Assembly: GCA_031280115.1 (NCBI GenBank)
Contig: JAITHF010000014.1
Location: 1 to 16,296 of the forward strand
Direction of reading: 5' to 3'
Length of the DNA: 16,296 nt
Origin: Spirochaetaceae bacterium
GTDB taxonomy: Bacteria; Spirochaetota; Spirochaetia; Treponematales; Breznakiellaceae
This document shows positions 1 to 7,805 of this stretch, one piece after another. A program made the translations under genes and the position numbers. The notes under the pieces are model-generated. The model made no database searches and was not told where the DNA came from. It saw nothing but the letters and a program-made list of their open reading frames with translations. The first letter of the stretch is position 1. Every line of letters starts with the position of its first letter.

Positions 1-1295
1 ATGAGGTCAACAGAAATACTTACGCCGGCATACCTTACGTTATCATTAACCATTATAACCGCGCCGCCGGGCGAAAGAACGCGATAAAGTTCATAAATAA
101 CGCAAGACATCTCATAAAAATAGCCTTTCACCATTCGTGGAATACCATTATTATTTAAGGTTTTATTTTCTTTTTTTAAGTAAAGGTATTCAAGTATTTT
201 TTTCAGCAACTCGTGATTTTTGCATATTGATAAGGGAAATATCCACGCTGGATTTAAACCAAGTAAATCTTTTTCACGATTTTCAACTGTACAGCTCAAC
301 ATTTCCTGCCGCAGTTTCAAAAGCTGTATTTCATCAACGCCAAGCATAGCCAGTTCAAGGGCATAAGTCCTTGTGTAATCGTAACGGTTACAATACGGTG
401 GGGAAGTTATCACTAGGTCGATACTGTTTTCGGGAAGGCGCGGCAATTCCTGCAAGCAGGAACCGCCAATAATAGATAATCGTCCTTTTTTTATTGATGG
501 TGTTAAAAAATCAAATAAATCATGTGCGCTTTCTCCTTTTACATCTTGAATTATTACTTCAAGTTTTTCCGTTATTGCGTCATTGAAGTTTTTTATTTCA
601 TCTTTGTTAAAAGGCAATGCGCCCCAGCAACGGCCTGAACGCTGATCCCAACGCAAATATTGACCGTCTTTACGGGTAAAACTAATGCTTTCAAGGATAC
701 AAAGCAACGCAAGTAATAATACTGTTTGAACATTCTCATTTTCTTTTTGCATACAGGAAAGATATTTTTTTATTAAATCATTATTTTCTGGTGAATATGC
801 GCCTTCAGTAATTTTAAGAACCGTAAAGTCAATTTTTCCACGGTGTTCTATCCAAGGCTTTTTATTTTTCCATTGTATAAGCGTTTCAAAATCATCATTG
901 GAAAAATAATACAATAAGTTACGCGCTTTTATAATATGCTGTCCTATTGGTAACAATTCAATACCGATCGCGTCAATTCCTGAATCGCTTGCACAAAAAA
1001 GTGTCGCGCCGCTTCCGGCGAAAGGATCTAACAATTTTTTTGTGGTATCAATATCATGCTTGCGTATATAATACTCAACTAGATGCGCGGAAAACCCCTC
1101 TTTATATTTATACCAGCGGTAAAACGGAACGGTCTTATTTGCCTGAAAACTTACAATCTTTCTGTTTAATATATGGTCAATCCGTATATACGGCTGATAC
1201 GTCCCTTCAAGAGCCGAATCCAGCGCTGTTATTTTATCAATGAAAATAGCGTCTCCCGTTACGGGTTCAGCACTATCAAAAGCCGCTTTGCTCAT
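1..1295 (-). CDS. DNA methyltransferase (N4-cytosine/N6-adenine type), 3' part beyond window
   Basis: I translated 431 codons with no stop from ATG 1295-1293; the gene runs off at base 1, so its C-terminus is missing. It has the SAM-binding motif DPFAGSGATL at residues 90-99 and the catalytic TSPPY motif at 297-301, followed by CNRYDYTRTYALELAML. A segment GGAVIMVNDNVRYAG lies near the edge. This motif set and order (SAM site first, TSPPY about 200 residues later) identify an amino-methyltransferase; target base and recognition sequence cannot be read. An in-frame TAA lies eight codons upstream, supporting the start; the ribosome site is weak (AGGGA about 13 bases away). Composition is much AT-richer than the neighbours (many AAA, AAT, TTA codons), which suggests horizontal transfer. 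It may be the modification half of a restriction system or a solitary enzyme; the deciding neighbour lies outside. Confidence 0.88.
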   Translation of the reverse strand, partial: MSKAAFDSAEPVTGDAIFIDKITALDSALEGTYQPYIRIDHILNRKIVSFQANKTVPFYRWYKYKEGFSAHLVEYYIRKHDIDTTKKLLDPFAGSGATLFCASDSGIDAIGIELLPIGQHIIKARNLLYYFSNDDFETLIQWKNKKPWIEHRGKIDFTVLKITEGAYSPENNDLIKKYLSCMQKENENVQTVLLLALLCILESISFTRKDGQYLRWDQRSGRCWGALPFNKDEIKNFNDAITEKLEVIIQDVKGESAHDLFDFLTPSIKKGRLSIIGGSCLQELPRLPENSIDLVITSPPYCNRYDYTRTYALELAMLGVDEIQLLKLRQEMLSCTVENREKDLLGLNPAWIFPLSICKNHELLKKILEYLYLKKENKTLNNNGIPRMVKGYFYEMSCVIYELYRVLSPGGAVIMVNDNVRYAGVSISVDL

Positions 1296-1300
1296 ATTCG

Positions 1301-1366
1301 CTATCTTATCCCTGTCTTACGCTCCCGCTCTCCAAGAGCCAAAATCGAGTCCTTTAGTCCTGACAC
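1301..1366 (-). other. Very short open frame ending 5 nt before the methyltransferase start
   Basis: In the 111-base gap between the NHL gene stop and the methyltransferase ATG, a frame reads VSGLKDSILALGERERKTG and ends at TAG 1303-1301, five bases before the ATG. It could begin at GTG 1366; the frame stays open a dozen codons further back without a start. It may be a leader peptide coupled to the methyltransferase, the tail of a lost gene, or chance. I know no family that matches. Confidence 0.2.
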
Positions 1367-1406
1367 GTTCTCTGAGCCGCCGCTTCTATTTTGACCGCGC
1401 GACCTG

Positions 1407-3473
1407 CTACTCTAGGGGCGGGTAATAGCCGGTGCTGTCTCTGCCTGAGCGCTCCATAAGGTATACTTCCGCTTCTACCGGCAGGTAAGCCCTGCCGAAA
1501 TCTGTAGGGAGCTGGGATCGGTAACTGAGGATATAGGAACCGTTGGGACGGGAAGCGATGCTTTTAACGGCCCGGCCTATGCCGGAAGGCCGGTACAGGG
1601 GCATGACCTCTCCGCCGGTCTGGCCGCAGAGATACCGGATTTTCTCGTCCGCCGCCTGGCCCCCCACAATCACCGCGTGGAAAACAATGCCGTTATTCGC
1701 GAGATACGCCCCAAGCTCCGCTAGGCTGTACTGCTCAAACGCCAGCTCTCCCAGATCGCCGGCGCCCACGAACAACACCGCCCGCTTTTTCTCGCCTGCA
1801 AGAAGGTCAGTGGCGGCCAGGCGCAGGGCCAGATCAAAGCGCCACCGCGGAGTATAGGACGCGGCGTTTCCCCGGGCCGCGGCGGACACCCCGTTGGCTA
1901 TCCGTTCTTTAACCGGCTGTTCACCGGCTGAAACCAAGGAAACCACGCTGCCTGAGAAATTGTCCACAATGTCCCGCATGGCCCTGACAAGGTCTTCCTG
2001 TAAGGCTGCGGTGCGTTCTGAGCGCTCCATAAGAACCGCTATATCAGCGGTTTCCGACCGGTAGCCTGCGCCCAGAAAATTCTGCTCTAAAACAGCCCGC
2101 CCCTTCTCGCTTAACAGAAAGTTCCCGCTGTCAAGGCCCACAATGGGGCGGCGGAGCCGGTCTTCCACTGAAATCTCTACAGTAACCAGCGGGAAGCGCT
2201 CGGAAACGACCCGGTCTATCTGCACGAACAGCCCCGAAGCCATATCGGTAAAACGGGTCATCACTGAAACCTCGTGCCCCTGAAAATTGGCCGCCACGAT
2301 ATTGCCGTTCCGGTCGATTTCGGCGCTGACGATCCGCACGCCCGCATTACCCGCCACGCCCAGCTCCCGAATGACCGCCGAGTTCACGTCAATAGCCATA
2401 ATCCGGTTGGTGTCCGCCACAAGGAGCCTGCCGTCAGAGAGAAATTTAAGGCTTTCCGGCCCGGCCAGCCCCTCTTTGACCAAAACGCCCAGATACGCCC
2501 CGTTGCCGTCAAACATATAAATCTGTTTGGCTGCCCCGTCAGCCGCATACACCCGCCCGTCTTTGGCAGCGATGCCTGTGGGGGAAAGAAATCCCTGAAA
2601 GCCCGGGCTTTTAACGCCGAAGGAAAGGATAAAGGCCCCGTCTGGATCGAATTTGGAAATCCGCCGGTTCCCGTAATCCACCACATAGAGATACCCCGCC
2701 TCGTCTACCGCAAGGTTTTGGGGCCCCACAAACTTCCCGTCTTCCCGCCCCTTGGACCCGATGTAATACTGCCAGTCCCCGTTACGATTAAGCACGCTCA
2801 CCCGTCCGCCCCGGTATTCTGAGAGGAACATCCTGCCGTCGTTTCCCCGCACGAGATCATAGGGGCGGTCGAAGCCGTTAAGGGGCCCCCGCTGGCGCTG
2901 GCGGATGACGCCGTTGACATCGACCCGCACCAGCTCATTGCTTCCGTAGGCCACGATCCAGGCGCTCCCGTCTTCCACCGGCAAAACCGCCGTGGGGTGC
3001 TGGTAATAAATCATGCCGTCAGACCTGCCCGGATACCTGCCTGATTCCACATACCGGACCCCGTCTTCCACAATGGGAAGGAGGCTGCGCCGGTTCCGCA
3101 CGGTTTCGATACGGCTGTTAAGGAGCAGCACTTCTCCTGATGAGGGGGTATATCCGGCCACTGCCGAGCGCCATTGCCTTAGAGCGGTTTCTTCCAGACC
3201 GGACCGGTAATAGGCCCTGCCAAGCCAGTCGAGAATAAGGGGCTTTCCCGGGCTGAAAGAAAGCGCCCGCTCAAACGAGAGGACCGCCTCGTTAAAAGAA
3301 AAGCGGTTGTAGGCTTGGACTCCCACGCGGAATTCTTCTTGGGCGTACAGGGCGTTTATATCAGTACCGCTGTAAGGCTGCTGGGCTTGGAGAAATCCTG
3401 AGGCTAGAAAAAAGCACCCGCATATCACCCGCCGCAGGAGGGATCCCCGGCGGATGACATCTAAACGGCTCAT
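1407..3473 (-). CDS. Secreted TPR / NHL-propeller protein with C-terminal VWA-like domain
   Basis: This is a 688-residue protein. The start ATG 3473 overlaps the stop of the upstream TPR gene (ATGA), and the reading from there opens with basic residues and a hydrophobic stretch (about 11-30, ending LQAQQ), a signal peptide. A longer in-frame start exists but would overlap the TPR gene by over 100 bases and hide the signal. Residues about 45-110 form one or two TPR-like units (FNEAVLSFERALSFSPGKP). Residues about 155-410 carry repeated NHL blades such as NLAVDEAGYLYVVDYGNRRI at 253-272. The tail, about 430-665, resembles a VWA fold, but the metal site is degenerate (IAVLMERSER in place of DxSxS). 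It probably acts outside the inner membrane as a binding scaffold. The ligand is unknown. Confidence 0.85.
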   Translation of the reverse strand: MSRLDVIRRGSLLRRVICGCFFLASGFLQAQQPYSGTDINALYAQEEFRVGVQAYNRFSFNEAVLSFERALSFSPGKPLILDWLGRAYYRSGLEETALRQWRSAVAGYTPSSGEVLLLNSRIETVRNRRSLLPIVEDGVRYVESGRYPGRSDGMIYYQHPTAVLPVEDGSAWIVAYGSNELVRVDVNGVIRQRQRGPLNGFDRPYDLVRGNDGRMFLSEYRGGRVSVLNRNGDWQYYIGSKGREDGKFVGPQNLAVDEAGYLYVVDYGNRRISKFDPDGAFILSFGVKSPGFQGFLSPTGIAAKDGRVYAADGAAKQIYMFDGNGAYLGVLVKEGLAGPESLKFLSDGRLLVADTNRIMAIDVNSAVIRELGVAGNAGVRIVSAEIDRNGNIVAANFQGHEVSVMTRFTDMASGLFVQIDRVVSERFPLVTVEISVEDRLRRPIVGLDSGNFLLSEKGRAVLEQNFLGAGYRSETADIAVLMERSERTAALQEDLVRAMRDIVDNFSGSVVSLVSAGEQPVKERIANGVSAAARGNAASYTPRWRFDLALRLAATDLLAGEKKRAVLFVGAGDLGELAFEQYSLAELGAYLANNGIVFHAVIVGGQAADEKIRYLCGQTGGEVMPLYRPSGIGRAVKSIASRPNGSYILSYRSQLPTDFGRAYLPVEAEVYLMERSGRDSTGYYPPLE

Positions 3474-4156
3474 CCAGCCTCTCCTGCGACAATTTTGATG
3501 TGGTTCCTGATTTCTTTTTGCTGGGGCGCCAGGTCCAAAGCCCGCCTGAGCCAGTTGACCGCTTCGGTAGCGTTGCCGTTTTTGAAATAGGCCCATCCGA
3601 GGGAATCAAGGTAGGACGGGTTCTTGGGATTCATATCCACCGCTTTTTTGCAAAACAAAAGCCCCTTCTGCACGTCCATAGCCGTATCCACCAGAATATA
3701 GCCCAGGCCGTTTATGGCGGTGGCGTTGCTGTTATCCATCTGGAGCGCCTTTTTATAGAGATCAACCGCTTTTTGGTACTGCCGCTCGGACCAGGCGGTA
3801 TACGCCAGAATAGTGTAGAGCTGTACGGACTCAAAGCCTGTTTCCCCCAGGCGCGCAAGCTCGGACTCCGCCATCTTCACCCGCTTGGTAATAACGTAAA
3901 TATATGCCAGCGTTATCCGGCACTGATAGACCCGCAGGGTGTCATGCGAGCCGGTTACCACCTGTTCCAGATAGAGGAGCGCGTCGTCAAACTGCTCCAG
4001 TTTCGTATAGCATAATCCCATATAATATGCCAGTTCCTCGTTCAGCGTTTCTTCTTCGGGCTTTGCCTTCTCAAGCGCCGAAAGAAACTCTTGAAGCGCC
4101 ATGTCCCAGCGCTTTAGATTAAAAAGCCGTATGCCTTCCTGTATTGTTCCTATCAC
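3470..4156 (-). CDS. TPR-repeat protein
   Basis: This is a 228-residue protein built almost wholly of tetratricopeptide repeats. Units can be seen at about 18-66, 76-105, 114-143, 144-177 and 180-213, for example YQKAVDLYKKALQMDNSN and SYLDSLGWAYFKNGNATEAV. There is no signal peptide or membrane segment, so it is probably a cytoplasmic adaptor. The start is GTG 4156 with a strong ribosome site (GGGAGGA, 4163-4169 complement) about six bases upstream. Its TGA overlaps the ATG of the secreted NHL protein, so the two are translationally coupled and probably work together, perhaps in assembly or export. It follows surE by 63 bases and may share its transcript. The repeat fold is clear; a specific function is not. 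Confidence 0.88.
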   Translation of the reverse strand: MIGTIQEGIRLFNLKRWDMALQEFLSALEKAKPEEETLNEELAYYMGLCYTKLEQFDDALLYLEQVVTGSHDTLRVYQCRITLAYIYVITKRVKMAESELARLGETGFESVQLYTILAYTAWSERQYQKAVDLYKKALQMDNSNATAINGLGYILVDTAMDVQKGLLFCKKAVDMNPKNPSYLDSLGWAYFKNGNATEAVNWLRRALDLAPQQKEIRNHIKIVAGEAG

Positions 4157-4161
4157 GGTAA

Positions 4162-4170
4162 TCCTCCCTC
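4162..4170 (-). promoter_or_regulatory. Strong ribosome binding site for the TPR gene
   Basis: The complement reads GAGGGAGGA about six bases before GTG 4156. This is the best Shine-Dalgarno match in the window and it decides the GTG start. Confidence 0.7.
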
Positions 4171-4219
4171 TTTATAGATTAAAAAATATGGCCCGCCTTA
4201 TCAGTATGGCCAGGTATCC

Positions 4220-4978
4220 TCAAGGCCGGGGGGACACGCCCGCATATTCAGGCGCGCACGGGCACTGGTCATGGCGCACCACCGGATGAATAAACACAGG
4301 GCTTACGGATACGAGGTTGCGCGCCACCGCGTCCCCGTCCGAGCCTGCCTCCGGCTTCGTGATAATATCCCCGAAATTAACCAAACCGTATTTCCGCCCG
4401 TCCCGGGACTGAAACAGTTCAAGGCTGTCCTCGTACCGCCGTAACGACGGAAAGGTGGTGGCTACCCCGCCGGTTTTCGGGGCATTGGGGATATTCACGT
4501 TGATAAACGTGTCCGCCCTCCAGAGCCCTGCGAGCCACCCAAGGCGCTCCACCGCGAAATCCACGGTTTCTTTCCAGTAAAAAGGCGGCTTTCCCACAAG
4601 GGAGAGGGCTATTGCCGGAATACCGTACAATGCCGCTTGGCGGGCCGCGGCGGCGGTGCCGGAATAGAGAATGTCCGTGCCGATATTCGCCCCGGCGTTG
4701 ATGCCTGAAACCACCAGGTCCGGCTTAACCGGCAAGGCGCCAAGCACCGCCAGCATCACGCAGTCCGCCGGCGTTCCCGAACACGCCCATGAGCGCTCCC
4801 CCCGCTCGCTAAGGCGCAGGGGGCCCGCCAGAAACGAGATGGCCTGGGACACGCCGGAGCGGTTTGTGTCCGGCGCAAGCACGTACACCTTATGTTCCGC
4901 GCGCCTCCGCAGGCCCTCGGCAAAAGAAACCAAGCCTTCGCCGTCTATTCCGTCGTCATTTGTCAGTAGTATATTCAT
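4220..4978 (-). CDS. surE: 5'/3'-nucleotidase SurE
   Basis: This 252-residue protein belongs to the SurE survival protein family, which removes phosphate from nucleoside 5'- and 3'-monophosphates using a divalent metal. The N-terminus MNILLTNDDGIDGEGL is the family signature, with metal-binding D8 and D9. It is followed by APDTNRSGVSQAI (about 35-47), GTPADCV, and DLVVSGINAGANIGTDILYS with the conserved asparagine and the YSGT substrate loop. Length is typical. I chose ATG 4978 because it gives the canonical N-terminus and has an AGG five bases upstream; a GTG three codons earlier (4987) is possible. The gene stands first in a cluster with the TPR and NHL genes, 63 bases before the TPR start. 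Confidence 0.96.
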   Translation of the reverse strand: MNILLTNDDGIDGEGLVSFAEGLRRRAEHKVYVLAPDTNRSGVSQAISFLAGPLRLSERGERSWACSGTPADCVMLAVLGALPVKPDLVVSGINAGANIGTDILYSGTAAAARQAALYGIPAIALSLVGKPPFYWKETVDFAVERLGWLAGLWRADTFINVNIPNAPKTGGVATTFPSLRRYEDSLELFQSRDGRKYGLVNFGDIITKPEAGSDGDAVARNLVSVSPVFIHPVVRHDQCPCAPEYAGVSPRP

Positions 4979-5015
4979 AAACCTCACGCGCTCCGCCCAG
5001 CCCCGGAGCCGCGGC

Positions 5016-5033
5016 GGATTTCCTGTGAAATCC
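5016..5033. repeat. Perfect inverted repeat in the surE leader
   Basis: GGATTTC and GAAATCC form a seven-base stem around a four-base loop (CTGT), 38-55 bases ahead of the surE start codon. It could be an mRNA hairpin or an operator. The region 4979-5167 otherwise holds no gene; its 5100-5167 part is very AT-rich and probably contains the surE promoter, though I cannot place -35 and -10 boxes with confidence. Confidence 0.4.
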
Positions 5034-5167
5034 AGCGCTTCCGCCGCAGCCTGCGGGGCTCCTCTTAATAATTATCTACATAATTACGATTTACTTTAGA
5101 TCTTACCTCGCGATAATCATCTCAAGAAGCGCGGGTATTTTTGAAGTTGTTATTATTTTATTATATT

Positions 5168-6361
5168 TTATATTTCAGCGCTTTCAACAGGGTCTTCTTC
5201 GTCCAAGATAAGGCGGGCGGGCGGTCCAAGGCAGGCTTCGTACACGACGGGATGAAAGCCGAATATCCGCTCGTAATCGTCAAGGCGGCGCCGGTATTCA
5301 TCTTGGGCGCGTTCCTGTAGGAATGTGTAGGTGCAGCCGCCGAACCCGCGGCCTGTCATGCGGGAGCATAAGACCCCGTCGATTTCTTGGGCGCGTTTAA
5401 TCAGCCAGTCAATCTCCGGGCAGGAGACTTCGTAGAGGTCCCGCAGATTTTCTTGGGAATGGGTAACCGCTCTGGCAAACGACAGGGGGTCGTTTCGCGC
5501 AAGAGCTTCTGCGGCTTCCCGGACTCTCTTCGCCTCATTGATAATATGGGCGCTCCGGCGCCGGATGTTTTCAGAGAGGCCGCCTCTGAAGCCTGTAAGT
5601 TCCGGCGCCTCCACTTCCCGCAGGCTTGAGCGGGGCTTTTTCCTGTTCAGGATCTCAAGCCCTTTTTTTATGTCCCGCCTTCGTTCACGCAGCTCCTCTT
5701 CCACGCCGGCCCGGGGAACCCGGGAATCCGTAAGCAGCAGCGTATATTCAGAGAGGGCCGAGGCGACCGGCGTGAGCGACATGGTTGTTTCATCGCTGAG
5801 GATAAACGTGTCTTTTTCAGCGTTCAGGGCGATAAGATAATCCATAGGGGGCGGGGCTTTGCCGAAAAACATTTCTTGAGCCCCGGCGAGTTCGATGAGG
5901 AGTTCGTTATTATCAAGGGGGACGCCCAGAAACTCCCGCAGCGCCAGGGCCGCGGCGATCTCGACGGCTTGGGAAGAGCCGAGCCCCACGTGCTGGGGAA
6001 TATCGCCCCACAGGGTGAAGTTAAGCCCTTTTACGGGGCAGCCCAGTTCCACGAACAGAGAGACCGCGGCTTTGATATAATTTGCCCACCGGTCTTCCCG
6101 TTTATATTTGAGATTAACAAGGGAGGCGCGTTTGCGTTCCTGGGCGTTGGCGGCGTAAAAGCGCAGGGAGGCATCTTTGCGGGAACTGACGGCCACGCGG
6201 ACGCGCCGGTTGATAGTTGAAGAGAGGAACAGCCCGGCTTTGGGTTCGCCGTGTTCTCCCAGGAAGTGTATTCTGCCGGGGGCTTCGGCGATAACTACCG
6301 TTTCGGATCGGTCGGCGTCTAAGTCGTACTCTTTACGATGGATGGAACCGACATACAACAT
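5168..6361 (-). CDS. galK: GalK-family GHMP sugar kinase (galactokinase-like, atypical sugar site)
   Basis: This 397-residue protein has all three GHMP kinase motifs. They are APGRIHFLGEHGE at 27-39, the phosphate loop PQHVGLGSSQAVEI at 122-135, and SRMTGRGFGGCTYTF at 333-347. The stretch LRDLYEVSCPEIDWLI near 306-321 is a GalK hallmark, so it belongs to the galactokinase branch, which phosphorylates C1 of a sugar with ATP. The usual GEHTDYNxG sugar loop is changed to GEHGEPKAG, and the expected MDQ at the catalytic base is MDY (D174). Substrate may therefore differ from galactose. It has a good ribosome site (GAGGAG, seven bases before ATG) and its own promoter. No other galactose-pathway gene is adjacent. 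Family is sure; the gene symbol is provisional. Confidence 0.85.
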   Translation of the reverse strand: MLYVGSIHRKEYDLDADRSETVVIAEAPGRIHFLGEHGEPKAGLFLSSTINRRVRVAVSSRKDASLRFYAANAQERKRASLVNLKYKREDRWANYIKAAVSLFVELGCPVKGLNFTLWGDIPQHVGLGSSQAVEIAAALALREFLGVPLDNNELLIELAGAQEMFFGKAPPPMDYLIALNAEKDTFILSDETTMSLTPVASALSEYTLLLTDSRVPRAGVEEELRERRRDIKKGLEILNRKKPRSSLREVEAPELTGFRGGLSENIRRRSAHIINEAKRVREAAEALARNDPLSFARAVTHSQENLRDLYEVSCPEIDWLIKRAQEIDGVLCSRMTGRGFGGCTYTFLQERAQDEYRRRLDDYERIFGFHPVVYEACLGPPARLILDEEDPVESAEI

Positions 6362-6367
6362 TATTAA

Positions 6368-6373
6368 CTCCTC
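6368..6373 (-). promoter_or_regulatory. Ribosome binding site of the GalK-like gene
   Basis: The complement is GAGGAG with seven bases to ATG 6361, which fixes the start. Confidence 0.6.
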
Positions 6374-6429
6374 GCTGCGAACTGTGATATTACCACACGA
6401 TTACCAACCTTTTACTTTTTACTTTCTTT

Positions 6430-6459
6430 ACTATACCACCAATCATCCTCTACGGTCAA
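6430..6459 (-). promoter_or_regulatory. Sigma-70-type promoter for the GalK-like gene
   Basis: On the minus strand, TTGACC (6459-6454) and TATAGT (6435-6430) are separated by 18 bases. Transcription would start near 6423, about 60 bases before ATG 6361. The -35 box lies four bases from the hairpin that begins repeat element A. Confidence 0.55.
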
Positions 6460-6584
6460 GAAACCCCCTGCGGGGGGTTCACGTGCTTCTTGCGGCGGGA
6501 GGGTTTGCAATTTTAGTACAACCCAGAAGCGGCGCCTCATCGCGCTTCGATAGCGTGAGCAGCGCAGGAAGCCTTGAGTGGGGG

Positions 6585-6608
6585 TTTGGGGGAACTGGTT
6601 CCCCCAAA
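6585..6608. repeat. 24-bp inverted repeat inside element A
   Basis: Arms TTTGGGGGAAC and GTTCCCCCAAA surround two bases (TG). The identical sequence occurs at 16273-16296 in copy D, so it is a standard part of the left arm. In copy C the matching place holds the CAGCC-NNN-GGCTG hairpin instead. Confidence 0.75.
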
Positions 6609-6651
6609 TTCTCTTTAAGAGGCGCGAAGCGCCGATAATTCGTTATAACAT

Positions 6652-6696
6652 AATGATTTATACGGGGACAGGATAGTTTATTTTGCTGGCAAACAA
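6652..6696. repeat. 45-base block identical, in reverse, to 11203-11247
   Basis: The block starts AATGATTTATACGGGGACAG and runs through the first palindromic unit of the core. The reverse complement of 11203-11247 is the same over all 45 bases, although the surrounding arms differ. This fixes the cores of copies A and C as opposite in orientation. Confidence 0.8.
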
Positions 6697-6756
6697 ACTT
6701 ATTTTGCTAGCAAATAAACTCACTTTGCTAGCAAAGAAACTTGTTTTGCGTGCAAA
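6682..6756. repeat. Array of 21-bp-period palindromes, core of element A
   Basis: Four 12-bp palindromes of the form TTTGC-NN-GCAAA lie at 6682, 6703, 6724 and 6745, exactly 21 bases apart; two contain the perfect palindrome TTTGCTAGCAAA. A degraded fifth follows at about 6766. Linkers are A/T-rich (ACAAACTTA type). The even two-helical-turn spacing would place every unit on the same face of the DNA. Confidence 0.85.
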
Positions 6757-7115
6757 AAAACCGGTTTTCCTGCCGTGCTTTGTTGGTATGTTAAAAATTA
6801 TCGGCGCTTTCGCGCCTCTTAAAGAGAATTTGGAGGGCTTTTTTACCGGCGCTTCATGGTTTGCGGCTCATAGTGCAAACGACGGCTACTGAAACAGCCG
6901 GAGGCTGCCCCCAAACCACCCCTAAAGGCGACGTGTGCAGCGCCGCTAACGTTATCAAAGCGCGCTGAGGCGCCGCTTCGGGGTTGTGACTAAACGTCCG
7001 AACCCTCCCGCCGCAAGAAGCACGTGAATCACCCGCAGGGTGTGAAACAGCCTCCGGCTGCCCGCAGGGGGCGCAGGGTGTTTGATTTTGATAAGCCAGC
7101 TCGTAAAATGGAAGT

Positions 7116-7805
7116 ATGGGAAAGAAAAAAGTCACGGCCCTTGCCGCGGCAATGCTCTCCGCCGCCGCGCTCCTTGCCGCCGAAAGTACGGCCAACGGCT
7201 TCTTTTATGCCATCAACAACGGGCAAACCATCACCATCACCGGCTATTTCGGGGATCTTGCCAGCCTTGTTATCCCTGAACGCATACAAGATATGCCGGT
7301 AACAGCCATCGGTAACAGCGCGTTTATCCGGTGTGCGCGCCTCACCAGCATTACTATCCATGCCTCTATAGATACCATCGGGGAATAGGCGTTTATGGGA
7401 TGTGAAAACCTTACGACTATCATCGTGGACAAACAAAACCCCGCCTACGCCAGCGTTGGCGGCGCGCTTTTTGACAAAGCCCTTGAGACCCTTATAGCCT
7501 GCCCCGGAGGAAAAACCGGCGCCTACGCCATTCCCACGTCGGTCATTGCCCTGGGCGCCGAATCCCTTGCATAGTGCGGTAAACTGACCGGCGTTGCCAT
7601 CCCCAACTCGGTTATTACTATAGGAAGGCGGGCGTTTGCCGGATGCAGGAACCTTGCCAGCGTGGCAATCCCTCCGTCGGTCATTGTCATCGGCCAGGCC
7701 GCCTTCTTCCGCTGCGACGGCTTTGCGCTTGCCGCCCTCTCAAACCGTACCGCCATAGGGGAGCGGGCGTTTCCCTCACAGACGCGCCTTGCCTGCCGCG
7801 ACTAG
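7116..7805 (+). pseudogene. BspA-type leucine-rich-repeat protein, broken by two in-frame TAG codons
   Basis: From ATG 7116 the frame reads a signal peptide (MGKKKVTALAAAMLSAAALLA) and then LRR_5/BspA units such as VTAIGNSAFIRCARLTSITI and ITIGRRAFAGCRNLASVAIP. TAG interrupts the frame at 7386-7388 (after 90 codons) and again at 7572-7574; the same frame resumes each time with perfect repeat register and ends at TAG 7803-7805 (229 codons). There is no frameshift. Intact relatives are secreted or surface proteins used in adhesion. The ribosome site is poor. It is the only plus-strand gene here, lies just downstream of element A, and its end overlaps the convergent radical SAM stop by four bases (7802-7805). 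Decay is the simplest reading; amber readthrough is the alternative. Confidence 0.8.

Larger units (their letters stand above)
6461..7080. repeat. Composite foldback repeat element, copy A
   Basis: This non-coding stretch has two long, imperfect inverted arms. The left arm (about 6461-6655) opens with a CCCCC-TGC-GGGGG hairpin, then CACGTGCTTCTTGCGGCGGG, and later ATTCTCTTTAAGAGGCGCGA. The right arm (about 6797-7047) is its reverse complement with a different filling: TCGCGCCTCTTAAAGAGAAT near 6808, and CCCGCCGCAAGAAGCACGTG ending near 7026. The right arm also holds two copies of the CAGCC-NNN-GGCTG hairpin (6895-6907, 7048-7060). Between the arms lie 21-bp palindromic units. No open frame here looks like a gene and no transposase is present. 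The closest general classes are MITE, foldback or BIME-like elements; the family itself I do not recognise. Confidence 0.8.

Noticed and set aside
1296..1406. tRNA or small RNA gene between the NHL and methyltransferase genes
   Set aside because: No cloverleaf arms, T-loop or CCA-like end could be drawn on either strand.
3474..3596. Longer N-terminus for the NHL protein
   Set aside because: It overlaps the TPR gene in another frame, places the signal peptide internally and lacks a ribosome site; the ATGA start fits far better.
7116..7805. Genetic-code change with TAG as sense
   Set aside because: TAG is used as the normal stop of at least three intact genes here, so general reassignment is unlikely.
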